A stretch of DNA of 19,791 bases from the NCBI GenBank assembly GCA_030614245.1, contig JAUWKK010000009.1, positions 1 to 19,791 on the forward strand, given 5' to 3'. Source of the stretch: Planctomycetota bacterium (GTDB lineage Bacteria > Planctomycetota > PUPC01 > JABMSA01 > JAUWKK01). The translations under genes were made by a program, and so were the position numbers. Each line of letters begins with the position of its first letter. Position 1 is the stretch's first letter. The notes below the pieces were generated by a model. That model was not told where the DNA came from and searched no databases. It saw only the letters and a list, made by a program, of their open reading frames with translations. Positions 13,045-19,791 of this stretch are shown one piece after another.

Positions 13045-14817
13045 TTGTCACGGTCGAATCAACTGAATCATCGAGTGGTGGGGCGAGCGCCCGACACGTC
13101 CGATACGCCGGTCGAGCAGTTCATATCAGGTCTTAACGGCCGGCGGGACCTTGCCCACGGACTCAAGTTCACGGTAGAATTCCTGATGCAGGCATTGGGA
13201 GCCGGATCGGCTTCCATCTTCATAACGGAACCCGACGGCAAGGCTCTGCGCCTCTCGGAAATCCGAGGCCAGGGGCGCGAGCCATTGATCGGACTCTGCA
13301 GGCGGGTGGGCGAAGGCATCACCGGCGGCGTAGCCCTCAATCGCGAACCCGTCCTCGTCGAAAACATCAACACCGACGACAGATTCAAGGGGATGCGGAA
13401 CGTCGAGGGCCACTACGGCACCGAATCCTTCATCGCGGCACCCATCATTCATCAGGGCAAACTCATCGGCGTCGTCAACCTTACCGATATGCTCGCCCCC
13501 AGAGCTTTCAATGAGACTGACTTGACCCTGCTCCACGAACTTGTGCTGCAAGGAGCCGAGGCGCTCGCCGGACTGGTAAACTCCGAACGCGAACGGACCA
13601 GGAGCCGGTCGCTTGCCGAGAAGCTCGAACATGCCCGAGCCGAACTGGAACGCGCGACCGGGCAACTGAGCCGGATCAAGAGCTTCAACGAGACAATACT
13701 CGAGTGCGTGCCGCTCCCGGTGATCGCATTCGACCGCAGCCTTCACCCGCATTTCTTCAATGGTGCCGCCGTGGAGCTTTTCGGCGAAGACCTGGCTTCG
13801 ACCAGCCTGCTGAAACTTCCCATCGAGCTCGAAGAAGACTCCTGGACCGCGATGTTGCCCGCAGCGGTCGAAAACGGCTGCAGCCTGAGCTTCGATGAGG
13901 CGGTCTTCATTCCACAGGACTCCCCGGCACGCACGATCAAGATCATCATTTCCCCCACGAATGTGGAGCTTGCCCGCCCGACAGTGGGCGGGCCAATTTT
14001 CCAGGCTGCTGATTCATTGCATTGGCAGGCTGAAAGCCTGCCCCACATCTCCGACGCCGCCGAGCTTCAAGGATGCAACACCATCGGCGGCATAATGGTT
14101 GTAGAGGATATCGGTGAAAAGGTTCGGCTTCAGCAGCAGCTTGCTCAGGCCGAACGGCTGGCCGGCATCGGCAAGCTCGCGGCCTCCGTCGCTCACGAAT
14201 TGAATAACCCCATCGACGGTGTGCTGAGATACATCGGCCTGGCTCTCAAGGTGGAGCCCGACAACGAGCGGCTGACGAGATACCTGAACGAATGCCGGCA
14301 CGGCCTCCAGCGCATGGCACGCATAGTCTCGTCGCTGCTCGAGTACAGCAGGTCGAACCGGCTGGAGGAGCGGCTTCAGCCGCTGGGAGCTATGGTGCAG
14401 CGGGCGCTGCGGCTCCTCGAGCCCCGCAGGCTCAAGGCCGGCGTCGATGTCGATATCAACCTGGACGCTAAACTCGATGCGCCGGCCCGGGAATGCCTGC
14501 TGCAGTGCTTCGTCAACGTCATACGCAATGCATTCGACATCATGCCCGATGGCGGCACGCTGACGATAACGGGCACTATCGAGGGGAAAAACGAGGCCGT
14601 CATCAGCTTTACCGATGCCGGCCCGGGCATCCCGGAAGACGTTATCGGACGGATATTCGATCCGTTCTTCACGACGAAGATGGAGACCGGAGGGACCGGC
14701 CTGGGACTGGCCGTCAGCAGGGATCTCACCACTCAATGCGGTGGGCGTGTTGAAGCCTGGAACTCATCCGGAGGCGGCGCGACGTTCTGTTTTCGGATTC
14801 CGCTGAAGTATCGCTAG
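13045..14817 (+). CDS. Soluble GAF-PAS sensor histidine kinase
   Basis: A 590-residue histidine kinase with no membrane segment, so a cytoplasmic sensor. Residues 20-180 form a GAF domain (GLKFTVEFLMQALGAGSASI; later SFIAAPIIHQGKLIGVVNL). Residues 185-212 are a coiled coil. About 213-355 is a PAS-like domain (ILECVPLPVIAFDRSL). The transmitter has H-box SVAHELNNPID with His384, N-box NVIRNAFDIMPDGG (Asn491/495), G1 DAGPGIPE, F-box FDPFFTTK and G2 GTGLGLAV. It would autophosphorylate and pass phosphate to the NtrC-type regulator encoded 70 nt downstream. The start is a TTG after a G-rich GGGGGGGA, and no in-frame ATG precedes the GAF domain. Residues 309-334 within the PAS domain are encoded by two palindromes and look like a repeat insertion. 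Confidence 0.88.
   Translation: MSRSNQLNHRVVGRAPDTSDTPVEQFISGLNGRRDLAHGLKFTVEFLMQALGAGSASIFITEPDGKALRLSEIRGQGREPLIGLCRRVGEGITGGVALNREPVLVENINTDDRFKGMRNVEGHYGTESFIAAPIIHQGKLIGVVNLTDMLAPRAFNETDLTLLHELVLQGAEALAGLVNSERERTRSRSLAEKLEHARAELERATGQLSRIKSFNETILECVPLPVIAFDRSLHPHFFNGAAVELFGEDLASTSLLKLPIELEEDSWTAMLPAAVENGCSLSFDEAVFIPQDSPARTIKIIISPTNVELARPTVGGPIFQAADSLHWQAESLPHISDAAELQGCNTIGGIMVVEDIGEKVRLQQQLAQAERLAGIGKLAASVAHELNNPIDGVLRYIGLALKVEPDNERLTRYLNECRHGLQRMARIVSSLLEYSRSNRLEERLQPLGAMVQRALRLLEPRRLKAGVDVDINLDAKLDAPARECLLQCFVNVIRNAFDIMPDGGTLTITGTIEGKNEAVISFTDAGPGIPEDVIGRIFDPFFTTKMETGGTGLGLAVSRDLTTQCGGRVEAWNSSGGGATFCFRIPLKYR
13972..14042. repeat. Palindromic repeat pair inside the kinase gene
   Basis: Two perfect 8-bp hairpins lie in the coding sequence: GCCCGCCC (13972-13979) with GGGCGGGC (13986-13993), and GGCAGGCT (14024-14031) with AGCCTGCC (14035-14042). 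The pair matches in style the two hairpins in the gene's leader. They encode about 24 extra residues between PAS strands without breaking the frame. Confidence 0.6.
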
Positions 14818-14848
14818 GAGACTTCAGACCTCAGGTCCTGTAGTCTCA

Positions 14849-14870
14849 AGCCTGCAGCCTGGAGCCTGCA
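14849..14870 (+). repeat. AGCCTGN heptad triplet before the response-regulator gene
   Basis: AGCCTGC, AGCCTGG and AGCCTGC run consecutively with a period of 7 and end 2 nt before the ribosome-binding AAGGAG. The preceding bases (CTTCAGACCTCAGG) resemble the CCTGAAG heptads at 6578-6620. It occupies the gap between kinase and regulator. Confidence 0.6.
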
Positions 14871-14887
14871 GGAAGGAGCGACCAAGC

Positions 14888-16261
14888 GTGGCCAAGCCTG
14901 TGATTCTGATCGTTGACGACGATCCCATCGTCTGCTCGTCGATGGTGGAGATGCTCGGCCTGCAGGGATATGGCGTCCGGACCGCCCCCGATGGCGAGAC
15001 CGCTCTCGAACACCTGCAGAACACCACGGTCGACGTCATCATCAGCGACGTCTCGATGCCCGGGATGTCCGGCTTCGATCTGCTCGATAAGGTGCGGGAG
15101 AGAGGCGGCGACCCCGATCTCATCTTCATCACCGCCTATGGCAATATCGAGGATGCCGTGGCGGCTATCAAGAGGGGCGCCTACAACTACGTCGTCAAGC
15201 CGATTGACGACGAGGAAATCAAGCTGATGGTAAAGCGTTGCATCGAAAGACGCAGCATGAAGGCCGAGAACCGCGATCTGCGCCATCAGATAAACGGGAA
15301 GCTGGGCTTCGACAACCTGATCGGCGAAGACCCGAAGATGCAGCGCATCTACCAGGTCGTCGAGGCAGTAGCCGACACGCGCACCACGGTGCTGATCACC
15401 GGCCCCAGCGGCACGGGCAAGACGCTCATCGCCAGGGCCATCCACTATAACAGCTCGCGTGCGCGCCGGCCGCTGATCGAAGTCAACTGCGGAGCGCTGC
15501 CTGATACGCTGCTCGAAAGCGAACTCTTCGGCCACGTCCGCGGAGCGTTCACCGGCGCTGTCAGCGACAAGCCCGGCAAATTCGAGCGGGCGAACGGTGG
15601 CACGATCTTCCTCGACGAAATCTCGACCGCATCACCGGCACTGCAGATCAAACTCCTCCGAGTACTACAGGAACGATGCTTCGAGTGCGTCGGAGGCACT
15701 CAGACATACTACACCGACGTCCGCGTAATCCTTGCCACTAACACCAACCTGACGCAACTCGTTCAGCAGGGACGCTTTCGCAAGGACCTCTATTACCGTG
15801 TCAATGTCGTCTCGATCGACATGCCGCCATTGCGCGAACGGCTCGGCGACATCCCGCTGCTTGCCGTTCATTTCCTCAAACTGGCCTGCGAGCGCCTCGG
15901 GCGCAAGATAGAAAGCTTCGACGCGCACACGATGGAAATCCTCATCCATTACCCCTGGCCCGGCAACATCCGGGAACTCGCCAACGTCATCGAACGCTCT
16001 GTAATGCTCGCACGCGGGGTGCAGATCACATTCGAAGACCTGCCCGCGGAACTCCTCAAGGGCACATCAAAGGTACATCTCAACGAGAATATCCTGCCGC
16101 TGCGCATTGCACTCGAAGAGCCCGAGCGCCAGATCATCGAAAAGGCCTTGATCTTCAATAACTGGAACCGACACAAAACCGCCGACATGCTCGACGTCAA
16201 CCGCTCGACGCTCTTCACCAAGATGCGCAAGTATGGCCTTGTGAGCCCGCCCCGGACTTGA
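14888..16261 (+). CDS. NtrC-family sigma-54-dependent response regulator
   Basis: A 457-residue three-domain activator. The receiver domain has Asp10-12, phosphoacceptor Asp54 (IISDVSMPG), a Thr near 82 (FITAYG) and Lys near 104 (VVKPID). The AAA+ domain has Walker A GPSGTGKT (from residue 172), ELFGHVRGAFTGA with the sigma-54-contacting GAFTGA loop at 219-224, GGTIFLDEIS as Walker B, and RKDLYYRVNV. The C-terminus carries a Fis-type helix-turn-helix (NNWNRHKTADMLDVNRSTLFTKM). The first motif has GPSGTGKT where most relatives have GESGTGKE. Start is GTG at 14888, with AAGGAG 9 nt upstream. It is the partner of the upstream kinase, co-transcribed with it. Its targets would be sigma-54 promoters; none was recognised in this window. 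Confidence 0.93.
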   Translation: MAKPVILIVDDDPIVCSSMVEMLGLQGYGVRTAPDGETALEHLQNTTVDVIISDVSMPGMSGFDLLDKVRERGGDPDLIFITAYGNIEDAVAAIKRGAYNYVVKPIDDEEIKLMVKRCIERRSMKAENRDLRHQINGKLGFDNLIGEDPKMQRIYQVVEAVADTRTTVLITGPSGTGKTLIARAIHYNSSRARRPLIEVNCGALPDTLLESELFGHVRGAFTGAVSDKPGKFERANGGTIFLDEISTASPALQIKLLRVLQERCFECVGGTQTYYTDVRVILATNTNLTQLVQQGRFRKDLYYRVNVVSIDMPPLRERLGDIPLLAVHFLKLACERLGRKIESFDAHTMEILIHYPWPGNIRELANVIERSVMLARGVQITFEDLPAELLKGTSKVHLNENILPLRIALEEPERQIIEKALIFNNWNRHKTADMLDVNRSTLFTKMRKYGLVSPPRT

Positions 16262-16271
16262 TCCCGCATTT

Positions 16272-16360
16272 CAGTGTTCAGTAGCCGGTCATCAGGTCAG
16301 TGTTCAGTGATCAGTAGCCAGTCATCAGTATTATGATCGTTCACTGCTTACTGTTCACTG
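16272..16360 (+). repeat. Heptad palindromic repeat element, copy B
   Basis: The core is five consecutive CAGTNNN heptads (16298-16332), preceded by three related heptads with one 2-bp phase break. After a 7-nt linker come three NNNACTG heptads (16340-16360). It is the inverted counterpart of copy A at 12034-12110, about 4.2 kb away. It lies between the response regulator stop and the prfB promoter. Confidence 0.8.
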
Positions 16361-16389
16361 ATTTCAGGCCCAGGGCCTCTGGAAAAAAG

Positions 16390-16417
16390 TTGACACAACC
16401 GCCAAATCCGCTAAAAT
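16390..16417 (+). promoter_or_regulatory. Sigma-70 promoter of prfB
   Basis: Perfect TTGACA (16390-16395), 16-bp spacer, TAAAAT (16412-16417). The start near 16424 gives a leader of about 27 nt. It probably also serves glyA, and perhaps the methyltransferase gene. Confidence 0.72.
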
Positions 16418-16450
16418 AGCCGCAACGAACGTATATTAGAGGAAGTCACT

Positions 16451-17579
16451 ATGGCTGAATTCGAGGACCCGCAAGGCAAGTTGAACAGCATCCACACGGC
16501 TTTGGTTCAACTGCGGGACTCCCTTTGACCTCGATTCGATCGAGGCAGAGCTGCAGAGAATCCATGAGCGGATGGAACAGGCGGATTTCTGGTCGGACAG
16601 CGAATCCGCGCAGAAAACCGTCAGGCGGCTCAAGAGTCTGAAATCGCAGCGCGATCCATTTGTCCGGCTCGAACACGATCACGAAGAGCTCGAGATGCTG
16701 CTGGGACTGGCCCAGGAGGAAGAGGACGAGGAGACGCTGGCGGATGTTGACGCTGGGCTGTCCGCGTTGAACGACCGCCTCGACAAGTTCCGCATCGCAG
16801 CGCTCCTGAGCGGCGAGAATGACGAGCGCAACGCGTTCATGAGTATCCACGCGGGCGACGGCGGCACCGAAAGCTGCGACTGGGTCTCCATGCTCCTGCG
16901 GATGTACTCCCGCTGGTGTGACGACCGCGGCTACGACGTGACTGTCGTCGACTTGCTCCCGGGCGATGAGGCCGGCATCAAGAGCCTGACGGCACGCATT
17001 ACCTGGTCGAGGGTTTACGGCTATTTGAGATCCGAAATCGGTGTGCATCGGCTCGTGCGTATATCGCCGTTCGACGCAGGCGCACGCAGGCATACTTCGT
17101 TCGCTTCCGTCGATGTAGTGCCCGAGTTCGACGACGATTTCGAGATAGAGATCAACGAGAAGGAGTTGCGCATCGACACGTTTCACTCCTCAGGAGCCGG
17201 CGGACAGCACGTGAACGTTACCGATTCGGCCGTCCGCATCACGCATCGGCCCACCGGCATCGTGGTGAGCTGCCAGAACGAGCGGTCGCAGCACGCAAAC
17301 CGGCGAACGGCTATGGCCATCCTCCGGTCGAGGCTGTATCGCATCAAGGAGAAAGAACGGGAAGACGAACTGGCCAGACTCTACGGCGAAAAGGGCGAAA
17401 TCGCCTGGGGCAACCAGATTCGCTCATACGTGATGCAGCCCTATACGATGGTGAAAGACCACCGCACCGGCTGCGAGACCGCCGACGTCAACAAGGTACT
17501 CGACGGGCACCTTGATCCTTATATCGGAGCGTATCTGCGCTGGAAACTGGCCAACAAGAAGACAGGCAAGACAACGTAA
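16451..17579 (+). CDS. prfB: Peptide chain release factor 2, with +1 programmed frameshift
   Basis: RF2 ends translation at UGA and UAA codons. The zero frame runs from ATG 16451 (GGAAGT upstream) through 24 codons to CTT, then an in-frame TGA at 16526-16528 (codon 26). The coding frame resumes after a +1 slip on CTTTGAC, giving ...LRDSL|DLDSIEAEL... and a 375-residue product. The stop codon is at the same position as in E. coli prfB. The tripeptide SPF at 205-207 (RISPFDAG) confers RF2 specificity. GGQ at 250-252 (SGAGGQHVN) is the catalytic motif; both are numbered exactly as in E. coli. The SD-like element before the slip is only CGGGA, 4 nt away, weaker than the E. coli AGGGGG. The frameshift autoregulates RF2 through competition with UGA termination. 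glyA follows after 33 nt, probably in the same transcript. Confidence 0.96.
16523..16529 (+). promoter_or_regulatory. prfB programmed +1 frameshift site
   Basis: The slip sequence CTT TGA C: the peptidyl-tRNA on CTT shifts by one base to TTT, skipping the poorly terminating UGA-C context. The upstream frame is translated as an RF2 N-terminus and the downstream frame as the remainder, so this is recoding, not an error. Confidence 0.92.
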
Positions 17580-17612
17580 CAGCACGGACTCTTACCAGGT
17601 GATAGGACGAAA

Positions 17613-18872
17613 ATGCTAGAACTCCTCCACAACGCGGACGCCGAAGTTTACTCCGCCGTCAAGTCTGAGCTTGACCGGCAGCGCCATCACATAGAACTGA
17701 TCGCATCGGAGAACTATACCAGCGAGGCGGTCTTCCAGGCCGCAGGCTGCGTGATGACCAACAAGTACGCCGAAGGCTATCCCGGCGCGCGCTACTATGA
17801 AGGCTGCGAGTTCGTCGACGATGTCGAACGGATCGCCATCAGGCGGGCCAAGGAACTCTTCAACGCAGAGCACGCCAACGTCCAACCCCACGCCGGTACG
17901 CAAGCCAACATGGCCGTCTTCTTCGCCGCACTCGAGCCTGGCGATACCGTCTTGGCGATGGACCTCTCGCACGGAGGGCACCTCTCCCACGGCAGCCCGA
18001 ACAACTTCTCCGGCAAGCTCTACAACTGCGTATTCTACGGCGTCAACCGTGAGACCGAGCTGCTCGAGATGGAGGATGTAGCGCGGATCGCCCGGGAGAC
18101 GAAACCCAAGCTGATCGTCGCCGGCGCCAGTGCATACTCGAGGACGATCGACTTCGAGGCTTTCAGCCGGATCGCGAGAGATGTTGGCGCATATTTCATG
18201 GCCGACATAGCCCACATAGCCGGCCTGGTCGTCGCAGGGTTACATCCCAGCCCCATTCCATACGCCGATTTCGTCACCGCAACCGTTCACAAGACAATGC
18301 GCGGCCCGAGGGGCGGTATAATACTATGCAAGAAAGAATGGGCCGACAAGATCGACAGGCAGATTATGCCGGGCACGCAGGGCGGCCCGCTCATGCACGT
18401 CATTGCAGCCAAGGCCGTCGCCCTGAAGGAAGCACTCTCGCCCAGTTTCAAGGAATACCAGCAGCGAGTCATCAACAACTGCCGCGCGCTCCTCGAAGCC
18501 ATCAAAAACTACGGCTACCGAATCGTCTCCGGCGCCAGCGACAACCATCTTTTCATAATCGATCTCCGAGACCAGGGGCTCACCGGCAAGCGTGCGGCGG
18601 TACAGCTCGCAAAGGCCGGCATCATCGTCAACAGGAACGTGATCCCCTTCGACCCGACACCACCTTCCGTCACCAGCGGCATTCGTATCGGAACCCCCGC
18701 CTGCACCACTCGAGGGATGAAAGAGCCGGAGATGCACCTTATCGCCGAATTGATTCACCGAGTGCTCTCCAACATCGACGACGATGAACTGGCAGAAAAG
18801 ACCAGGCAGGAGGCCCGAGAAATCTGCGACCGTTTTCCGATCTACGAGCATATTTCGGGGATAGCCGAATGA
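17613..18872 (+). CDS. glyA: Serine hydroxymethyltransferase
   Basis: A 419-residue PLP enzyme converting serine and tetrahydrofolate to glycine and methylene-tetrahydrofolate, the main one-carbon source. Landmarks: IELIASENYTSEAV near the N-terminus, NKYAEGYPGARYYEGC, NVQPHAGTQANMAV, DLSHGGHLSHG and MADIAHIAGLV. The PLP lysine is Lys227 in TVHKTMRGPRGG, followed by the C-terminal SGIRIGTPACTTRG. Length and motif order are those of the bacterial enzyme. The familiar YYGGC is YYEGC here. AGGACGAA lies just before the ATG. It sits 33 nt after prfB, with no terminator between them. Confidence 0.97.
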   Translation: MLELLHNADAEVYSAVKSELDRQRHHIELIASENYTSEAVFQAAGCVMTNKYAEGYPGARYYEGCEFVDDVERIAIRRAKELFNAEHANVQPHAGTQANMAVFFAALEPGDTVLAMDLSHGGHLSHGSPNNFSGKLYNCVFYGVNRETELLEMEDVARIARETKPKLIVAGASAYSRTIDFEAFSRIARDVGAYFMADIAHIAGLVVAGLHPSPIPYADFVTATVHKTMRGPRGGIILCKKEWADKIDRQIMPGTQGGPLMHVIAAKAVALKEALSPSFKEYQQRVINNCRALLEAIKNYGYRIVSGASDNHLFIIDLRDQGLTGKRAAVQLAKAGIIVNRNVIPFDPTPPSVTSGIRIGTPACTTRGMKEPEMHLIAELIHRVLSNIDDDELAEKTRQEAREICDRFPIYEHISGIAE

Positions 18873-18923
18873 GAATTGGGAGCGACGAAGACAGCAGGGA
18901 TCGCCAACCTGAAGGACTGAAAC

Positions 18924-19791
18924 ATGTCTCGGTGTAGCGACAAAAACACGCTGTACTACGGCGATAACCTTGACGTCCTTCGGCGGTACATCGCCAATGA
19001 GTCGGTTGATCTGGTGTACCTGGATCCGCCGTTCAATTCCAACGCGACGTACAACGTGCTCTTTGCCGAACAGAACGGGAGCCGCGCCGCCGCGCAGATC
19101 AAGGCATTCGCGGATACCTGGCAATGGCATTTGGGGGCGGAAGAAGCGTATCGCACGACAGTGGAGAGCGCACCGGAGCGGGTGGCCGACGTGATGACTT
19201 CGTTCCGCAATTTCCTCGGCGAAAGCAACATGATGGCCTATCTCGCGATGATGGCGCCCCGTCTTCTGGAACTGCGGCGTGTGCTGAAGCAGACCGGCAG
19301 CATATACCTCCATTGCGACCCGACGGCCAGCCACTATCTCAAAATCCTGATGGACGCGGTATTCGGGGCCGAGAACTTCAGGAACGAGATCGTCTGGCAT
19401 TATCGTAGATGGAGTGCGGCAACATCTAACTTTCAGAGAATGCATGATATTATATTGTGGTATTCTAAAACTTGTGGTAAACATATATTCACAAAACCAC
19501 TCCAGCCGTACAGTCATCCAGAAATGATTGAAGAAACCGTACGAGGAGTAATCGACGGAAAACTTCAGCGATTAAAAAACCCTAACGGTACTTATGTGAA
19601 AAGACAGAAAGAGAATTTGGGGGTGCTTATGCATGACGTGTGGGAGGACATTAACTTTATTCCTCCAACAGCAAAGGAACGCCTGGGCTACCCCACCCAA
19701 AAGCCCGAAGCCCTCCTCGAACGCATCATCCTCGCCAGCAGCAACGAAAGCGACCTCGTGCTTGACCCTTTCTGCGGCTGCGGTACGACTG
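18924..19791 (+). CDS. Beta-class DNA methyltransferase (partial at window end)
   Basis: An open frame from ATG 18924 (AAGGA upstream) runs off the window with 289 codons and no stop. It is a site-specific N6-adenine or N4-cytosine DNA methyltransferase. The catalytic DPPF is at residues 34-37 (VYLDPPFNSN), followed by GSIYLHCDPTASHYLK. The C-terminal TQKPEALLERI and DPFCGCGTT form the SAM-binding motifs. DPPF before FxGxG is the beta-class order, as in type III Mod and many orphan enzymes. Residues about 158-252 between the two blocks are the presumed target-recognition region, and their DNA (19395-19680) is clearly AT-richer than the flanks. It follows glyA after 51 nt. Whether a restriction gene accompanies it lies outside the window. 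Confidence 0.9.
   Translation, partial: MSRCSDKNTLYYGDNLDVLRRYIANESVDLVYLDPPFNSNATYNVLFAEQNGSRAAAQIKAFADTWQWHLGAEEAYRTTVESAPERVADVMTSFRNFLGESNMMAYLAMMAPRLLELRRVLKQTGSIYLHCDPTASHYLKILMDAVFGAENFRNEIVWHYRRWSAATSNFQRMHDIILWYSKTCGKHIFTKPLQPYSHPEMIEETVRGVIDGKLQRLKNPNGTYVKRQKENLGVLMHDVWEDINFIPPTAKERLGYPTQKPEALLERIILASSNESDLVLDPFCGCGTT

Noticed and set aside
16451..16528. prfB as a frameshifted pseudogene
   Set aside because: The disruption is exactly CTT TGA C at codons 25-26, the conserved RF2 recoding site, and the rest of the protein is intact.
17580..17612. Glycine riboswitch or other leader before glyA
   Set aside because: Only 33 nt separate prfB and glyA, too short for any such element.
18324..19517. 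397-codon open frame on the minus strand
   Set aside because: Antisense to glyA and the methyltransferase, and spans their gap without a domain.

Overview
This is a GC-rich bacterial chromosome segment, probably from an uncultured member of the Planctomycetota or a related PVC lineage. Evidence for that is a ThuA-like protein, a DUF1080 (3-keto-disaccharide hydrolase) protein, a Gfo/Idh/MocA oxidoreductase plus the remnant of a second one, a protein resembling TIGR04073 exosortase-associated proteins, and repeat-rich intergenic DNA. The taxonomic call rests on gene families only. No rRNA, tRNA, CRISPR array, insertion sequence or prophage was seen.

Layout. 48-1067 (+) is a secreted ThuA-like protein. 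It is followed without a gap by a decayed C-terminal piece of a Gfo/Idh/MocA oxidoreductase (1068 to about 1404). 1463-6505 (-) is a tight three-gene DNA-processing operon behind a near-consensus sigma-70 promoter: an SbcD/YhaO-like metallophosphoesterase, a 981-residue SbcC/YhaN-like coiled-coil ATPase with a transmembrane hairpin at its centre, and a divergent DprA/Smf. 6628-7803 (-) is an intact Gfo/Idh/MocA oxidoreductase with its own promoter. 8840-9466 and 7952-8833 (-) are a secreted DUF1080 protein and endonuclease IV (nfo), 6 nt apart. 9467-10061 is repeat-rich non-coding DNA. 10062-10646 (+) is a small exported protein. 10819-11952 (-) is a PfkB-family sugar kinase of the 2-keto-3-deoxygluconate kinase type. 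12145-12582 (-) is a glycine-zipper lipoprotein. 13045-16261 (+) is a soluble GAF-PAS histidine kinase and an NtrC-type sigma-54 activator. 16451-18872 (+) is prfB, read through a +1 programmed frameshift, then glyA. The window ends inside a beta-class DNA methyltransferase (18924 to beyond 19791).

Functionally there are three themes: carbohydrate handling (ThuA, Gfo/Idh, DUF1080, PfkB kinase), DNA repair or processing (nuclease-ATPase-DprA operon, endonuclease IV), and housekeeping or signalling (two-component pair, RF2, SHMT). The most unusual items are the nuclease/membrane-ATPase/DprA operon; a pair of inverted 7-bp-period repeat elements bracketing the lipoprotein-kinase-regulator block; a palindromic repeat apparently inserted in frame in the kinase PAS domain; and a methyltransferase whose recognition segment is markedly AT-rich. 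I see no clearly new system. The three-gene DNA operon is the best candidate for one.
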